Counted from the first letter of the stretch, positions 23,601 to 37,478 are shown. The stretch is 64,000 nt of DNA from Eudromia elegans (GCA_003342815.1 PTEX01000296.1:378204-442203); one strand, 5' to 3'. The notes: generated by a model from the letters alone, not told the origin. A program made the numbers and translations.

Positions 23601-25179
23601 GCTCTAAAGGGGTGATTCTGGTCAAGCAGCTGTCACTGCCATGGTGAATGACTTGTGAGCACATTTTAGTGCTAGTTACAAACCAGTGTTTTCTTGAGGC
23701 ATTTTTGGAACTTCTGTCTCTTTCCACAGTATAGCATGTTTGCTTCTATATTTCCAGTCAGCTTAATGTATTTCCCTTTATTTTTTTTAACATCCTTCTG
23801 GCTTGCCATTTACACTTCAGAAACAAAAGATGTCTCATACATCCCAAAACTTTTGTCTTCCATGTGACATATCTAAAATGTGGTAGATTCATTACCCATC
23901 CTTACAACTGCACCTCTCTCAGATGTGGTGTTCTTATTCAATCGGACCTCCAGGATGCTAAAGGATGGTGTTAATCAGCAGAATTTTCTGGGCACTGGTT
24001 GTTCGTTCACTTTCAGTTCCTTATAATTACAATATTCCTCACTGCAACTCTTTTCATGATGAATATGATTCCAGAAAGCTGAGCTGAATAATCCTTATCA
24101 GTGACATTTAATAATAAAATGAAAATGTCAATAAAAATTGTAACAATGGCACATTATAAAAATGGCTAAACAAATCATTTCAATTACAGACTGTACTACT
24201 TTTTATTTACTGTTACAAAGAAATGATTGTCAAGGTAACTGGCTGTTCTCTCATGGTTCTTTTAGTTTTTGTTTTCAAAAGCTATTTCCTATAAATAGTA
24301 GTGTTTATCCAGAGAGAATAATTTGAAGAGGTCATTATTTAAAGAAGACAAGCTGTCAGATAAACTAATAATAAATATACATATAAAAGTCCGTAAGTGA
24401 AGATAGATGGTATAATTAAAAACTAATTTTAGGGGGAATACTTTGAGGGAAGAACACATGTCTTTTCCCAAATCTCACGACAGAAAAACGTATAATATCT
24501 GAAACACACTCTCTCTCTCTCTCCGCCTGAGGTTAGCCTCGCAACATATGGGATATCATCACTAGTTGTGATACTGTCAGATATATGTGCTTTCTTCGGT
24601 ATGTCTCCCAAGTCAATATCCCAGCAAGCACAGTAGTAATTCAGATTGCTTTCAGTGATCTGTGGTAGTAGTAGTTCAGATCACTTTGTGCAGAATGAAC
24701 TAGTCAAGTGAGAGAGCCTTTTGCCTCTCTGTAGAAAGCAGGCACCCAGACCAGTACTTGCAATGATCACAGGTAAATTCCAAAGTTAAATGGATTCCTG
24801 ATCAGTATGTGGCTAGCACCACAGATAAATTACAAGGTAGAACAAAACCAGTTAGAAATTAGTGTACCATGAAGCCCAAATATATAGACTTCAGTGTTTT
24901 GTATTTTTATTTCCCTCCACTAGTTTTTACCTGCAGTATTTTAAGCCTCTAAATACTTGGAACTTACCCTCAAGGCTTTCACAAAATAGACCCAGTAGCT
25001 ACGATAAGTCATCATCCATTAAAGTCATCCAGATCTGTTAAACTCTTCTTAAATAATTTCCTCACACTGAGGAAGATATGCAAGGTATATTGGTAGGTGT
25101 ATAGAATCATGTAGTTTAAAAATATTTTGTAGAAATCATCAACATCAAATGAGAATGAAAGGCATTGTTTTTAAGGTAC

Positions 25180-25181
25180 AT

Positions 25182-25236
<55 letters not shown>

Positions 25237-25237
25237 T
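25180..25237. repeat. Pure TTTA tetranucleotide microsatellite, about 14 units
   Basis: 58 bases of exact ATTT/TTTA period, followed immediately by ATATTTGGTTTTTGC and then a markedly less AT-rich stretch. Confidence 0.97.
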
Positions 25238-25239
25238 AT

Positions 25240-25540
25240 TTGGTTTTTGCACCATGGCTGATTTCTGTAGACCCACAACAACAGAGCTGCACTAAAGAAT
25301 AAGCGCGTGGCCCTACGTCCCTGGGGATGGTCCTGTGCCAAGTACAGCCTGAATTATGACAGCTGGCTGGTTATGGCTCCCAGCAGTGCTTTGTTAGCAA
25401 GAAATTGCCTGAGCACTCCAGTACTCCAGCCATGCCGAGTGACCATATGGAAGTTAAGATTTTGGCTTGTTTTCTCTCTCCCCATCATGTATGTCAATTG
25501 TGTGCTCATATTCTCTAACATCATAGATACTTGTTAATGA
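25240..25540. other. GC-richer unrecognised block next to the TTTA array
   Basis: GC-richer sequence begins directly after the TTTA microsatellite, with words such as GCGCGTGGCCCTACGTCC and CATGCCGAGTGACC. A 76-codon open frame (25307-25537) runs through it without a recognised domain. An adjacent simple repeat plus a compositional step could mark an old mobile-element insertion, but I cannot name a family. Confidence 0.3.
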
Positions 25541-26139
25541 TTGCACCTTTTGGGGGCATATTGTAAGTTTGTATCTGCTTGTAGTGGTCTTCTAGTTGCT
25601 TATGTGAACATATACTGAAGCTGGTTTAGGATTATTTCTAGTGAAATGAAGTTTAGCAGAGTCTAATTATTTTGACTCTTCAGGTTTGGTTTCAAAACAC
25701 ATACGCCTTGCAACTTTGACAAAGAACTGCATTAAAAATGTTGTCCAGTGAATTGTAATGTTATAAGCCTAGGAATGCCCTATGCTTTCATAGCTGTGAC
25801 TTTAGAACAAGTTAAATTTCTCCCAAATGGATACCTCTATCCAGTTCTTCATAACGAGCTGTTAAAAACAAGAATATAAACATGGCTACCACTGAATCAC
25901 TTGGCTCAGTGTTGCATGTATGAGAGCAGTGAGTCTAGGGTAAAATGTAAGAACTCTTGAATGACGGTGATCTATAGTCAGATCCATCCTGAGATATAGT
26001 TACAGCTAGTAACTAGCATTAGAACATAACAGAAGGTGGAAAACAGTGACAGGAAGAAAGTGTAAAGAGGACCAGATTAATTTTTTACACTCAGTTTAAC
26101 AGCACAAGTATTTTTTTTGTACATTCAGAAATATTTTAG

Positions 26140-26680
26140 CAGGTTGGAAGACTACTATTTTATGGCACCATCTTTGTACTCCAAAATGTTTGTAAACAGA
26201 CCAAAGTCGACTTTTGTCTTATACACAGTCACCACCAATGTCGTCACTGTTCTGTCTTGTGACCCTGGGATAGTAGACCCTGGCCATATTCAAATTGCAT
26301 TCTCTCTATTTCATGTGCTAAAAAGCAGGAAAATGTGGAGGCTGTAAGGCTACTGTCAGTGAAGGTAAGGTCTAGAAGACTAACGGAGGGTCAGACAGAT
26401 TGTGGCTTCCGTGAGGGTTTGGCAAATGGAAGAGGATCGCTCCTGACATGGAAGGGAGTTGGGCAGTTTGGCAGCAAAGGTCAAGCCTTGCACATTGCTC
26501 ACCTGCTGCCTGCGTTATGGAAATGGTGCAGAGGATAACTCTGAGTCAATTATTCTGAAGCCAGCACTGACTGTGGCCTGGTGAAAGTCTCCAGGAATGC
26601 AGTCTCATGTCATCCCTGCTGTCTGCTTACTCCAACTGTTCACACAGCCGGTTGAGCAGACTCTGTCAAGCTAATTTTGT
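26140..26680. other. GC-richer unrecognised block
   Basis: About 540 bp of relatively balanced composition with several CpG (GTCGAC, TGTCGTCACT, ACGGAGGGTC, GGATCGCTCC, GCGTTATGG, GCCGGTT). Two short open frames (26117-26347 and 26335-26538) overlap it but have no recognised domain. It could be an old LTR or DNA-transposon remnant, a conserved element, or chance. Confidence 0.3.
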
Positions 26681-27584
26681 GATGTTAGAGGTCAGACCTG
26701 CCTTCTCTCCTATATCTTGTATGGAGAGTTTTAAGTCTAACATAAGGCTTTGAGTCTAACATAAACCCATCCCCATTGTTAAATGACCTATTGATTGAAA
26801 ACTAGGTTGAGTAAAAGAGCAATGCATATTGCAGTAAGATTTGCTACATTATGCACAACTACATGAAAAACAACAATGAAATCGTGATTAGCTGTATATT
26901 TACCTGGTAGTCTGTATCATAGCCGACTGATTAGTTAGTTGTTGAATGTGTAATCTGTTTCTTAAATAGTTCATGAAAACTATAATTAGTAGTTTCACTG
27001 TAAAAATATATCTGCAAAAATAAAAATCTTTTAAAACAACAACAGCAAAAAAACAGACTGTGTTTTGCAAATAGGCCGCTGGATTTTGGACTTACCTTTT
27101 AGTAAGATAATATAAAAGGCAGCGCATGCTTCAGAGCAAGCTTCTTTTTTTCTGAGAAGAGAGAGACTATTGGACTAAAGCTATATGGTAGGCAACACTC
27201 AATATTACTTGCTTCCTTTTTACTAATATAATGTGAAAAGTGTTTCTTGAGAGAACACAGACAGCCTTTACTCCGTAAGGAGGACCCACAACTGTGAGGT
27301 AGCATGTATATAATGGCTTCTCTGTCATCAGGCAACTATTTGTTTTTTTGCCACCTGGGTGAGGTTCTTCTAATGATGTGAAAACTGCACTTGTCATTGG
27401 AGTAGTTTTAGATTGTTTTTTATTCTTTTTCTTTCCTTCTGATCATTAGACTTGTTAAGTCCAATGTTAAGTTCAATCAAAACTCTAAAGTTCAACCTTT
27501 AATCAGTAATTAAATCATAAGTTTGTTTGTCTCTAAGCATATCAAGGACAAGAAGGTGCTCAAGAGTAATCAGCATGGATCATT

Positions 27585-27917
27585 GATCAGTGTCTATAAG
27601 TACCTCAAGGGAGGAAGCGAGGAGGATGGTGCCAACCTCTTTTCAGTGGTGGCCAGTGATAGGACAAGAGGAAATAGCCACAAACTAAAGCACCAAAAGT
27701 TCCACAGAAACTTAAGGAAAAATTTTTTGGCAGTGAGGGTGACAGAGCCCTGGAACAGGTTGCTGAGAGAGGTTGTGTAGTCTTCTTCTCTGGAGATCTT
27801 CAAAACCCACTTGGAAATAGTCCTGTGCCACATGCTCTAGTTGAACCTGCGTGTGCGGGGCAGTTGGACTAGATGATCTCTAAAGGTCACTTCCCACCTT
27901 AATGATTTTATGATTCT
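27585..27917 (+). mobile_element. 5'-truncated avian CR1 LINE, 3' end only
   Basis: GATCAGTGTCTATAAGTACC, CTCAAGGGAGGAAGCGAGGA, AGTTCCACAGAAACTTAAGG, GAGCCCTGGAACAGGTTGCT and TTGGACTAGATGATCTCTAA follow the same order as the 7.2-kb copy, and the two are clearly the same subfamily. It begins about 30 bases further into the consensus than the 7.2-kb copy's matching GATCAATGTCTATAAATACC region allows, so it is shorter. The tail is decayed (ATGATTTTATGATTCT). I see no clear flanking duplication. Confidence 0.92.
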
Positions 27918-28782
27918 AAGTTCAGACTACTTAATACCTCTTTTTACTTCGGTCATTATATTAGAAGATAGGAGATGGTATTTGCATAGTTCAGCAGATG
28001 CTGTTAGGAATGTAATGCATATTAGTTTAATCCTTTGAAAATGGGAGGTTTAATTTTGCATTATTTTCTTTCTCTTCCTGAAGACCCTTCCTTCTCAGCA
28101 GAGAATGATTTTGCTTTGTCGTTGTTGTTTTCTCTGCCTTCCCTTTTTCTAAACTAAAGATACAGTTGCTCTCTTCCTGAATTATCTATCAAGGCTATCC
28201 TGTAAGGAGAAAATGCTTACCTATGCCAGGAAGAGAGAGAAGCTCAATGTTTTCCCTATGTGTGTGGGAGGACAGAAAGATGCAAGGAGACTTTCATTTG
28301 AGAATCCTAAATCAGGAATCTTCTGTAAGTCTCACAGTTATTCTGAAATATAAATTTACATCCACCTTTGAGGTTGAGAAGTCAATGCTGTATGCTGTCA
28401 TACATAACAGGTCAGCTAATGAATTGTAGAAATCTCAGGAAGAAAATCTCTGCCACTTTATTGCTCTCAGTGAGCTGGGGAAGAGTTACCATTGTTTCCT
28501 CCATTCCAAATACTATGATGACTAGACCTGAGAAATATTTTCATAAAGAGATTATGATAGCATGGCCTGTTGTCTACAGATTCTCATCTGTGTGTCCATA
28601 CAATTTCCTTTGTCCTCAGTACAGTGTAAGAAAGATCTCTGATGTTGATATCACAACTTTTTCTAAATGAACAAACCTTGAGGATTGATGAAGAAATTAA
28701 AAACAGCAAAGGATTATGTGACTGGAAAAAATCATATGGTAGATTGCCATGAGAGATTACTTTAATTCTAGCAGAGGTGTGG

Positions 28783-28809
<27 letters not shown>
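28783..28809 (+). repeat. T27 homopolymer
   Basis: The longest T run in the window. It has no recognisable retrotransposon body on either side. Confidence 0.95.
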
Positions 28810-28813
<4 letters not shown>

Positions 28814-31800
28814 AAAAAAATAAGGAGGACACGGGAACTTAGTGCCTTGTGCGTGGTTTCACTAATCCATGAAATTATACCTNTCACAGTAACTTAGTTT
28901 TCATAAGAACTGCTTTTTTTTTTAATAAAACAGGTAATGAGAGCATTTATTGCTGTGTACCTGGAACTTATGTGACACCCAATGATAATAGTGAATGTTA
29001 TTTGTCTCCAAGCATTATTTTTCTTCCATTTTCACTGGGAAGCTTCACCTTCAGGAGCTTAATAAATTGCAATAGTGAGTTTAGCATGAATGAATATGTA
29101 AAATTCACAGAGCATTCTGTTAAAGTTACTCTTTAGAAAAAACACAGGTATCTAGAGAGACAGAAGACTTCGATAAGGTGTACAAGTAAATATTTATTTC
29201 ATTTCAGGTTATTTCATTCTTATTTGTAATGAGAAGGAATTTGAATAGGGTAGAAAGAAACCTTCAGAATTTTGTATTTTGAAACACTCCTTTCTTTTTC
29301 CTATGTAACTTACACAAGACAGCAGATTGAGGAGTGTTAGTGTGTCATTCATCAACTGTCAGGTGAGTGTCCTCACAGTATCATTTAATTCTGATTGGCA
29401 GGTTTTAGGTGCTTACCCTCATTTTTTTCTCTTAGAAAATTGTTCACATTCAGCTTATTACCTCGCTGTACTCAGTCTGGCATTTCATATCATTAAAGAA
29501 GTCTGGCAGTTCCTGACAGAAAGAAGCTGGAAAATGGGCAGCCTGCAGAGTATGTCTTCATTCTGAAGCTTTCTGCTCCCTTGCTGCTCCTGCCACTATT
29601 ATAATTACTATTATAGCTACTATTCATAATATGACAGGAAGGTTTGACTGTAAAACATTGTCTCAGCAGCATTGGAGGTATTGTTAGGTCCTGATTAGGT
29701 AACTGATACCTGATTAGGTAAAATTTCTCTTTCTTATAACCATTGTGAATGGTTGTTTTATTTTTCATATGCGTCCAAACAACTGTGTTTTCCCATTACT
29801 GTGGTGTCCATTTAATCTGATCGTGCTGGCCCTATATTTCAGACAAATTGAAATGGCTTTTAGAGGTTTTTGACAGCTGCCTGTATGGAGCTTTGCTAGT
29901 GCATTTATTATACTCTGTACTTAAACTTCTTTTTTTCTCCCCTCTCTTTCTAATCACTGTCCATTATTAAACAGAACATCAGAAGTAATAGGAGGGCTAT
30001 TGCCTGATGGCTGTAGCATACATTTGGAGAAGTAAACAAAGGACAATCTTTAGGGTGCTCTGCACAGATGTCCTGATTTCACCTTGCAAGATCTGGCACA
30101 ACATTCAGAGCAGTGCGTGTCTCTTCTTAGCAGTCTTTAAAGAGGAATGAGTACCTGAATGAAATAATAAAAGCTAAAATCTATCTTTTTACCTTAGTTT
30201 GCAAAGTTCAGGTTGAAATATGAGAGTATTCCTTCAAAATGGCCTTCAAAGTTTGAAATTCTCTTACCCATACTTTATGTTTTCTGACATTTTTTTTTTG
30301 CAATTTGTTAGTGTGACATCTTTCATAGGTTGCAATGATAAAAATAAAGCTACCTTTTATCTAAGTGAACATGAAAACAATGATCAACTAGGAGACTCTT
30401 TACAAGTTATCATATTCATAGAGGATGTTTTCTAATGTGGAAAGACATTACTTTGAAGACAGATGCTATTTTGAGGGCATTAATATTTTTTCACAATGTC
30501 TTCTATCAGAATAAACTCAGAGATATTCACAGACATGGAGAACTGTTTTAGACAAGGTCGCATATTTTAGTCCTACCTGAGTGGTGCAGATATGTAAACT
30601 TTTAGTTGTCCACTTGGCCAGGGCTTGAAAGCTCTATCGATTGGCAGTCTGAATATCAGTGATACTGCTGTCATAAACAGGCTTTCTGTCTTGATGGATT
30701 ATCATAGCTCAGCATTGTTGTTTTAAAGCTGTAAATGAATGCTGATGTCAAAGCATACCAAAACTATACTGTAAATAATTTCCTTCATAGGTAAAACATA
30801 AGTAATTTATGCTTACTTGAATTGTGAGATCTGATAACACTCAGGAACTTCCGATGTTAAGAATTAAGAATTCTTTCTTAAGGGTTAAGAATTAAGTAAA
30901 TTAAGAATTTACTTGTTTGTTTTCCTTACAATAATAAGAATACTGTAGTACACATGCACTCTTCCATGAATAAATTTAGAAAATTTGCATGTGGAATTAT
31001 TAGGAAATTAGAATAAGTAAGAGCAATAGATCTAGCTGTTGAATAGTTTCAAGAATAAGAGAGAAAACACCTGTAGATCCAGGAAATAAGTGAATATGCA
31101 TCTATTTTAAACAGTGCAATGATTATTTCTTTCCGTTCGATCTCTTCATCTCATTGATATCAGAGGTTCATTACTGTGTTTTCCAAGGTTCAAGCCACGC
31201 AGTGACAGAAAATATATAGTGACAAAAATCCTATGTTTGAAGATGATCCTAAAATTTACTTCTATAAATTCTATTAATACATGATAAAAAGAATGAAAGC
31301 TGAAGACTGATGAAATTGGTTATTTCATCTTTATTTTGTTTTTAATTCTTAAAGGAAGCAGAGAAAGCAAGAAAATAGGGACAAAATCAAGACTGAAACA
31401 ACACATTTATAGACTCAGTTTATTTCCCTCTGAGTTTTCCTAATGTTTTAAATTAATCTTATCCTGCTGGGAATTGCTTTTTCCTTGATCTATTATTTTT
31501 TGCTGATGGGAGAAAGGTAGCAGCAACAATATCAAGCAATTAAGCTCTCTAGGCTTACAGAGAAAATACTAGAAAAAATATACTAGAAATCTCTTAGCTG
31601 TTACTTGTCAAAATTAAAGCTCTCTGAAGAGGACCGCATAAGGGCTAGACTTTATTTCCTTTCTTCTTGAAACAGACTTCTTAAACTTTTTAATAATAGA
31701 CTTCCTATTAAAATATCTATATAGTTAAGCATTAGTTAAGCATCCCTTAAGCATTAAAACTTCTATTTATTATAACAATAAATAATGCATGTTTATTTTC

Positions 31801-32859
31801 TATGTGAGATTCCTTGTCCTAGAACAGTATTGAACCAGTCTAAATTCCCATTACCTTTTTGTTCTTCTCATTGCATATTAACACTTGCAGGACACAGGAT
31901 TTTATGTAATACAACAGCTTTCTTCACATAGATCACTGCTACCTTGGTTCCAGTGGACGGCCATTAATAATATCAATATTGATTAAGATAGTGTGAGTCT
32001 ATCATTGCCTCATAAACACATCAGGAAGGGCTCTGTATGTTAGCACCAGGTCTACCCATGGCTATACCTAAACGTGTAATGTATCCTCAGGTGATGAGAG
32101 CTCTGAATTCCTGCTCTTTCTGCAAAGTGTTTCCTCCGTCCTCAAGACAACCTGAAGTGACAAAAAATGTTGCATTCCATGTGTTAAGAATTCTGAGAGA
32201 GGAAAAAAAAAGATATATGCAACAAATTCTCATAGGAAATATGCTCTTAAATAATCACAAAGTTGCTGTTTACCTTTGCCTTTTCTTTTGTGTGTGTCTT
32301 CCTGCTTGTAAGGAAGCTCCATTCCTCCCACACCTGAACACCTTAATAATTATACTTTGAAAGTTTAAGGTGCATCTTACTGATAATATCAAGATAAAAG
32401 TTTTATATTTTTTTAAATCCAAAACAAGAAAAAGATATTAAAGTAAAACTTATATAGTCCTGCATAATTAACAAAATATTGAGTTACACATAAGTGAAAC
32501 TGGCATTAAACACATTTCAGCTTTCTGAGATGAGAAAAGTCTCTTGACTTGAGTAATTTTGTGATATACTTAAATATACAATGTTAAAATCTGTAAATGT
32601 GACACAAAGATGAATTTCCAGGAGGACTTTCAAAGTACCACTAGACAATTTCTTCCATTTCAGATTTCATTTATCCATAGGCCCTTACCCGTGTTATTAT
32701 CTAACAACCTATTACTCATCCTTGCCACTGCAGTACATCATGCCCTAGCAACCAGACACCAGGAATTTATCTGAAATTTTGACGCTTTTCTCAGTCCAGT
32801 AGCATGTGTCTTTAAAGAGCCTTTGGAAAAAAAAAAAAAAGTGACATCTCCCAGCCTGA

Positions 32860-33000
32860 ACAAAGGAGGAAACCCCTGGGCAGACTAAAGGCTTTAATGA
32901 GGCTGTTACCTCTCACCGAAGCCACCCGACCCTTTCGCAGAGGTGATGGTCTGACATCTCCTGCGGCTTCCAGTCACGCTCGCTTCTCGTATGCCTTCTT
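32860..33000. other. Short CpG-containing GC-rich block
   Basis: About 140 bp with words such as CACCGAAGCCACCCGACC, TTTCGCAGAGG, CCTGCGGCTTCC and CACGCTCGCTTCTCG, ending at an A21 run. The CpG density is clearly above the surrounding intron. No repeat or gene was recognised. Confidence 0.3.
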
Positions 33001-33007
33001 TTAAATG

Positions 33008-33028
33008 AAAAAAAAAAAAAAAAAAAAA
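33008..33028 (+). repeat. A21 homopolymer followed by GA repeat
   Basis: The only A run of 15 or more in the window, followed by GAGAGAGAG. It sits just after a GC-richer block at 32.86-33.00 kb. Confidence 0.95.
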
Positions 33029-33927
33029 GAGAGAGAGGCAAAAATCATGGAATGATTTTTGGCCCCTGCTGTCTAAAGTGCTTTTCAAGTTGTTCTGTTT
33101 CCTCAGGACATAGAAGAGAGAGGTGATCTTATTCTTTCAATCTTGGGTCTGTGCAAAACACAGGCTTCATTTGCATTTGCCTGATAACACCTTTCTGCAT
33201 TTTTCCAAATAATTTATTCATGATAAAGCTTAACTATACTTACCTGTGTGTGCAGTTAACAACATCATTCATTATAAACTCTTTCTCCCCAGAATTACCA
33301 GGAAATTTGGATTTCAGAGCTGTTTTCTTGTCATCCTCCTCTTTTCCTTCTATTAAATCCTCTATTCTGCTAAATCTGCTAAATACAGCAGTAAAAGAAT
33401 ATAGGGAACTGCCAAAATAAAATACAATTCTGTAAAAAGAGCAGGAATATGTCAAGTTGCTTTTAGTCTTATTAACATACATGGACCCATATGTAATGCC
33501 AGATCTGCATGCAAGGCTTTGGGAAGTTTGCAAAATTTCTTTTGACTCATAGGTGCTTGCATTTACATGAGAATTTACCTGGTTACTTTTCAATCAAATT
33601 ATTTCAATCAGCTTCAATCATCTTTCTTTCTTTCTTTTCATCCTGGGAAATAGCCTTCGGCTGTCACATCAGAAACACTGAGGATGAAACAGATACTGGT
33701 CCATAACCATTTTTTTTTTCAGGCAAATCGTAGTAGTAAAGGCTAATGTAGTCTCTGGACCTACATATATTTTTAAATAAAAGATCATTAGCAATTTTGA
33801 TAATTTTGGATAATAATTCATTCAATTAATTCATATCTCAGAGGAACTGTAGTTTTCTAGACTGACCACCCTCATCACCTACATAAACTTGGACATCTAG
33901 AGCAATATTTGGTAGCCTAAGCAGACT

Positions 33928-33986
33928 ATGTATGTGTGTAGATACACATATATGTATGTATATAGATATATATGTATGCACATACT
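33928..33986. repeat. TA/TG/CA-rich simple sequence
   Basis: Degenerate TATG, GTGT, ATACACATATAT and TATAGATATATATG words; an imperfect dinucleotide/tetranucleotide tract. Confidence 0.8.
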
Positions 33987-36900
33987 CTTCCAACTTACAT
34001 GTGAAGTCACATAGTTTTGCTGCAAGGATTAATCTTGTAGTTAATTTACTTGATTTTGTGTCAATGTTTTTCAGTAATTAATTTAATTAGTTAATATTAG
34101 TTTATATTAATGAAACCTTTTTTCCACACAGAACACATTAAATTTTGTTATGCTTTGGTCATAACTGCATTCAGTGTATGATGGCAGTATCCTTTATAAG
34201 TAGTAAGCATGATCCGTTCACTCTTTAACCTTCACTATGGTAATCTCATTGCAAGGGATATTTTCAGAATACAAATTATTCTTGAAAAATTATTTTGAGT
34301 AGCTTGGTAAGTAATGGTCATTCAGTTCTTTTCAGATTAAAACTCCCAAGTTTCCATCTAGCAGTAAATACTTTTCTTGCTTGCTGTTTTATTAAGTGCT
34401 TGTTGTTTGGTACATCCAAGAGGGTTAAGAGATCTGTGATCACTATATCCACTCTATATCAGCATCTCAGTGGCATTTTTTGCATTTTTTTTTCTACATA
34501 ATCAATACTATGTCTTTTTTTTTTTAAATTTTGTTTTGATAACTCATCTTTCCTCCATTGTTAACTTATAAAGGTTTATAATACACCCTTTATGACACTA
34601 TTTTTATCACAGGAGTAAATGTGTTCACAATTGACATTTTCAAAGACTATAAGAAATTCTCATTCTGTAAAATAAGAAATTCAATGAGAGTTAAAGGGAG
34701 GCAAAGTAAGAGAGTCCCTTTTAAATATTGTGATTTTATCATACTCTTTGCTTCACACTTTTATAAACAGCTATTTATAGGTAAGTTTGTGTTTGCAATT
34801 CATGTGCAATACTCTGCTTGAATATAAGTTAAGTTAAACAAATGCAAAAAAAACAAAAATTACAAAATTATCGTATAGCATAATCAGCCATTCTGGAAAA
34901 TTTATTTAGTTCTTGACCAGAAGGTTGTGAAAGATCTGAGGTAAGGACAAAATTAACAAAACCAGCTAATAATGTCCTGGATGATCAATTTCACAAAACC
35001 TGTGGAAGAAAGTACATTTCAAATAATTCCATTGACAACATTTATTCACAGATTTGATAAGTAGGGCTCAGAGAATCAAGCTGTCACCTCTCTTGAAAGC
35101 ATAAGTGAATAAATCTGCACAGCATTAGCCTCTTCTTGCCTTTTTTTCAGTACCTTTTCCACACACATAATTTACTTCAGTATCATGCTCAGAGACTCAC
35201 TGGTTACAACGCACTTACCTGTCAGGTAGAGATACTTATTATGGCCATTGCAGAATTAATCCTACTTTCAAATGGAAATATCTGGGTAAATAAGAAAGTT
35301 TTGAATGTATAGGATCTATGAACAGTCACTTTTTTCACGTTTGTTTTATTTGTAATCCTATTTTTGAATCTATTCTCTGTCACACTAGAGTATAAATAAT
35401 TGAAAAACGTAAAACTGATTGACAGTGTTCTTCCAGTGCTGTTCTATTATAACTGTGTCTGTATGCAAATTGAAATTTTATTCTTCTTAAAAGATAACAT
35501 TTTTGATGTACTAATGAGATGTATATGATTATATAAAGCTCCTCCATGTTACAGAGACACACTTCATGGAGTTTGTTCACACCCCAAAATTCAAGTCTCT
35601 TTTGTCATATTTGGTAGAGTAAAATATGAGGATTCTGCTGATATATATAATCCATTTTAGCACATTTGCATTTGACTATCTATAACACAGTACATTACCT
35701 CTTGTAGTGGTTAAATGTCTATAGAAGATGGTTATTTCATGAAATCTTTTCTATTCTAACTAGATACAAGCTGGAGATTCAGTAGACATCAGCAGATTTG
35801 CCTGTGTTTGAGATCACAGTAGCATTTCAAAATCCCAACTTGTACTTGTGGGTTTTCAGATTATCATGAAATGGGACTGAGCATCAAGAAAATGTGCTAC
35901 TTGATCTTGGTTTTGGTCATTCAGAATTCCCTCAAGGCTCTGTCTTTGCACATCAGTACAGGGACTCACAGCTGTTTTCAGATGTTAATTCAGACATTGT
36001 AGAGGATAAACTGCAGGCGTATAACTTGGTTGCTTATTTGTTTGAGATTTTGCCTGTAGGGATACAGTCTGATGTTTTTCACATCTTCAGAACCTGTCCT
36101 ATCAGTTCAATACTAAAGCATCAGTCTTTTATCTTTCAAGGTGTCTCATGCCATTCAAGTTAGCAGTCACCACAGGGGATGCAAGCCTTCTTTGCTCATT
36201 TTAGTGTGAACTTTTTCATTTGTATTGGTGGAAAGATACTAGTTAGAACTAGAGATTAAAGACTAAATCATCAGGAGGTTCAGCAAGAAAAAGGGACAGT
36301 GCAAATACCCTTTACCAGTCTTTTATCTGTGTGCTGTCCCCAGTACGCCTGCACTCATCCTAACCATTAAAAGGCAATATCATTTCCAGTTATTATTAAT
36401 GACTTGACCATTGTGCTGTAGTATTGGAAAAGGCTGTTGTGGCACACAGTTATTTTTCTAATTGATGAAAAATGAATTATTTTCTTAGCAACTTATAGGA
36501 ATGAAACCCATCTGAAAATAATGGACAGAAAAAGGCCTCATAGTGTTTGATTCATCCCATTACCTTCCAGCAAACTCTAGTTAAAATGTTAAGAAACTCT
36601 TACAAATTCATCACAAGTGTAAATATGCAAATAATACTATTCTGCAAGGGCTGACCTTTATGTTGATAAATTAATGAACTGTGGTTCTTCATTATAAAGA
36701 GTTGAAAGGAATGGAGAAAGGGAAAGATGTGTTGAGCGTCTCCCTGCACTGTTATCTTACTCTACACTGAAGATAGCTCTGGTATCTTAGATCTCAAAAG
36801 CACATCAGCAATAAGGACAGTCTTTCTAATTAACATCTGCCAGTGTCTGTAGAGGAAATACAGTAGAAATAATCTCTCTCCTGGACATTAATGATCTGAT

Positions 36901-37478
36901 CAATTCTGCTGAATTCTTCCATTCTTCCATTCTTTTGCTGAAATTTTAGAAGATGTGGTTGTATGGGCGTAGTAGGGATTGATGTTGAATGTACCCACAC
37001 TGACAAGTACAGTCCAGTGCACCAAACCATGACTAGTTTGCTTTCTTTTCAGATGCTCAGAAATGTGTTGTATATTTTGTAACCATAAGTGTGTGTAATG
37101 AAGTATATCTAATTAAGATATAATAGTTGTAGGAAGAAAAATAATTTACTGTTATAATTTTTTTAATAGATGTATATACCAAAAAATATGTAGAAAATGT
37201 CTCTAAGTCTGGCGAAATATATGAAAACAAATATCTGGAAGCTCATTTAGTGGTTGTTTAACAACCTGCAGTAGATCTTCAGTAAAAGGGTAAATAAATA
37301 AATAGTAAATAAACAGCTAAAAACAATTGAAAGTTTTAGTTTTAAAATTGTGTATAGATATTCCTGGGTGCAGGAATTTTATGCAGAAGTTGTGCTTTAA
37401 TATTAAGATTCTAAAACAAAAAGAAATATACAAAATTAAGTCTGTAGATTGATCTATTTTAAAATATAAATATTTCCA

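Noticed and set aside
27523-27833. 85- and 79-codon open frames on both strands
   Set aside because: They are inside the 27.6-kb CR1 and near-identical to the frames in the 7.2-kb copy.
33240-33593. 117-codon minus-strand open frame
   Set aside because: No recognised domain or motif, overlaps another short frame on the + strand, and lies in intron; chance is the simplest reading.
35894-36163. 89-codon open frame in a slightly GC-richer patch
   Set aside because: No domain, no flanking splice signals of note and no match to a known exon of GRIK2.
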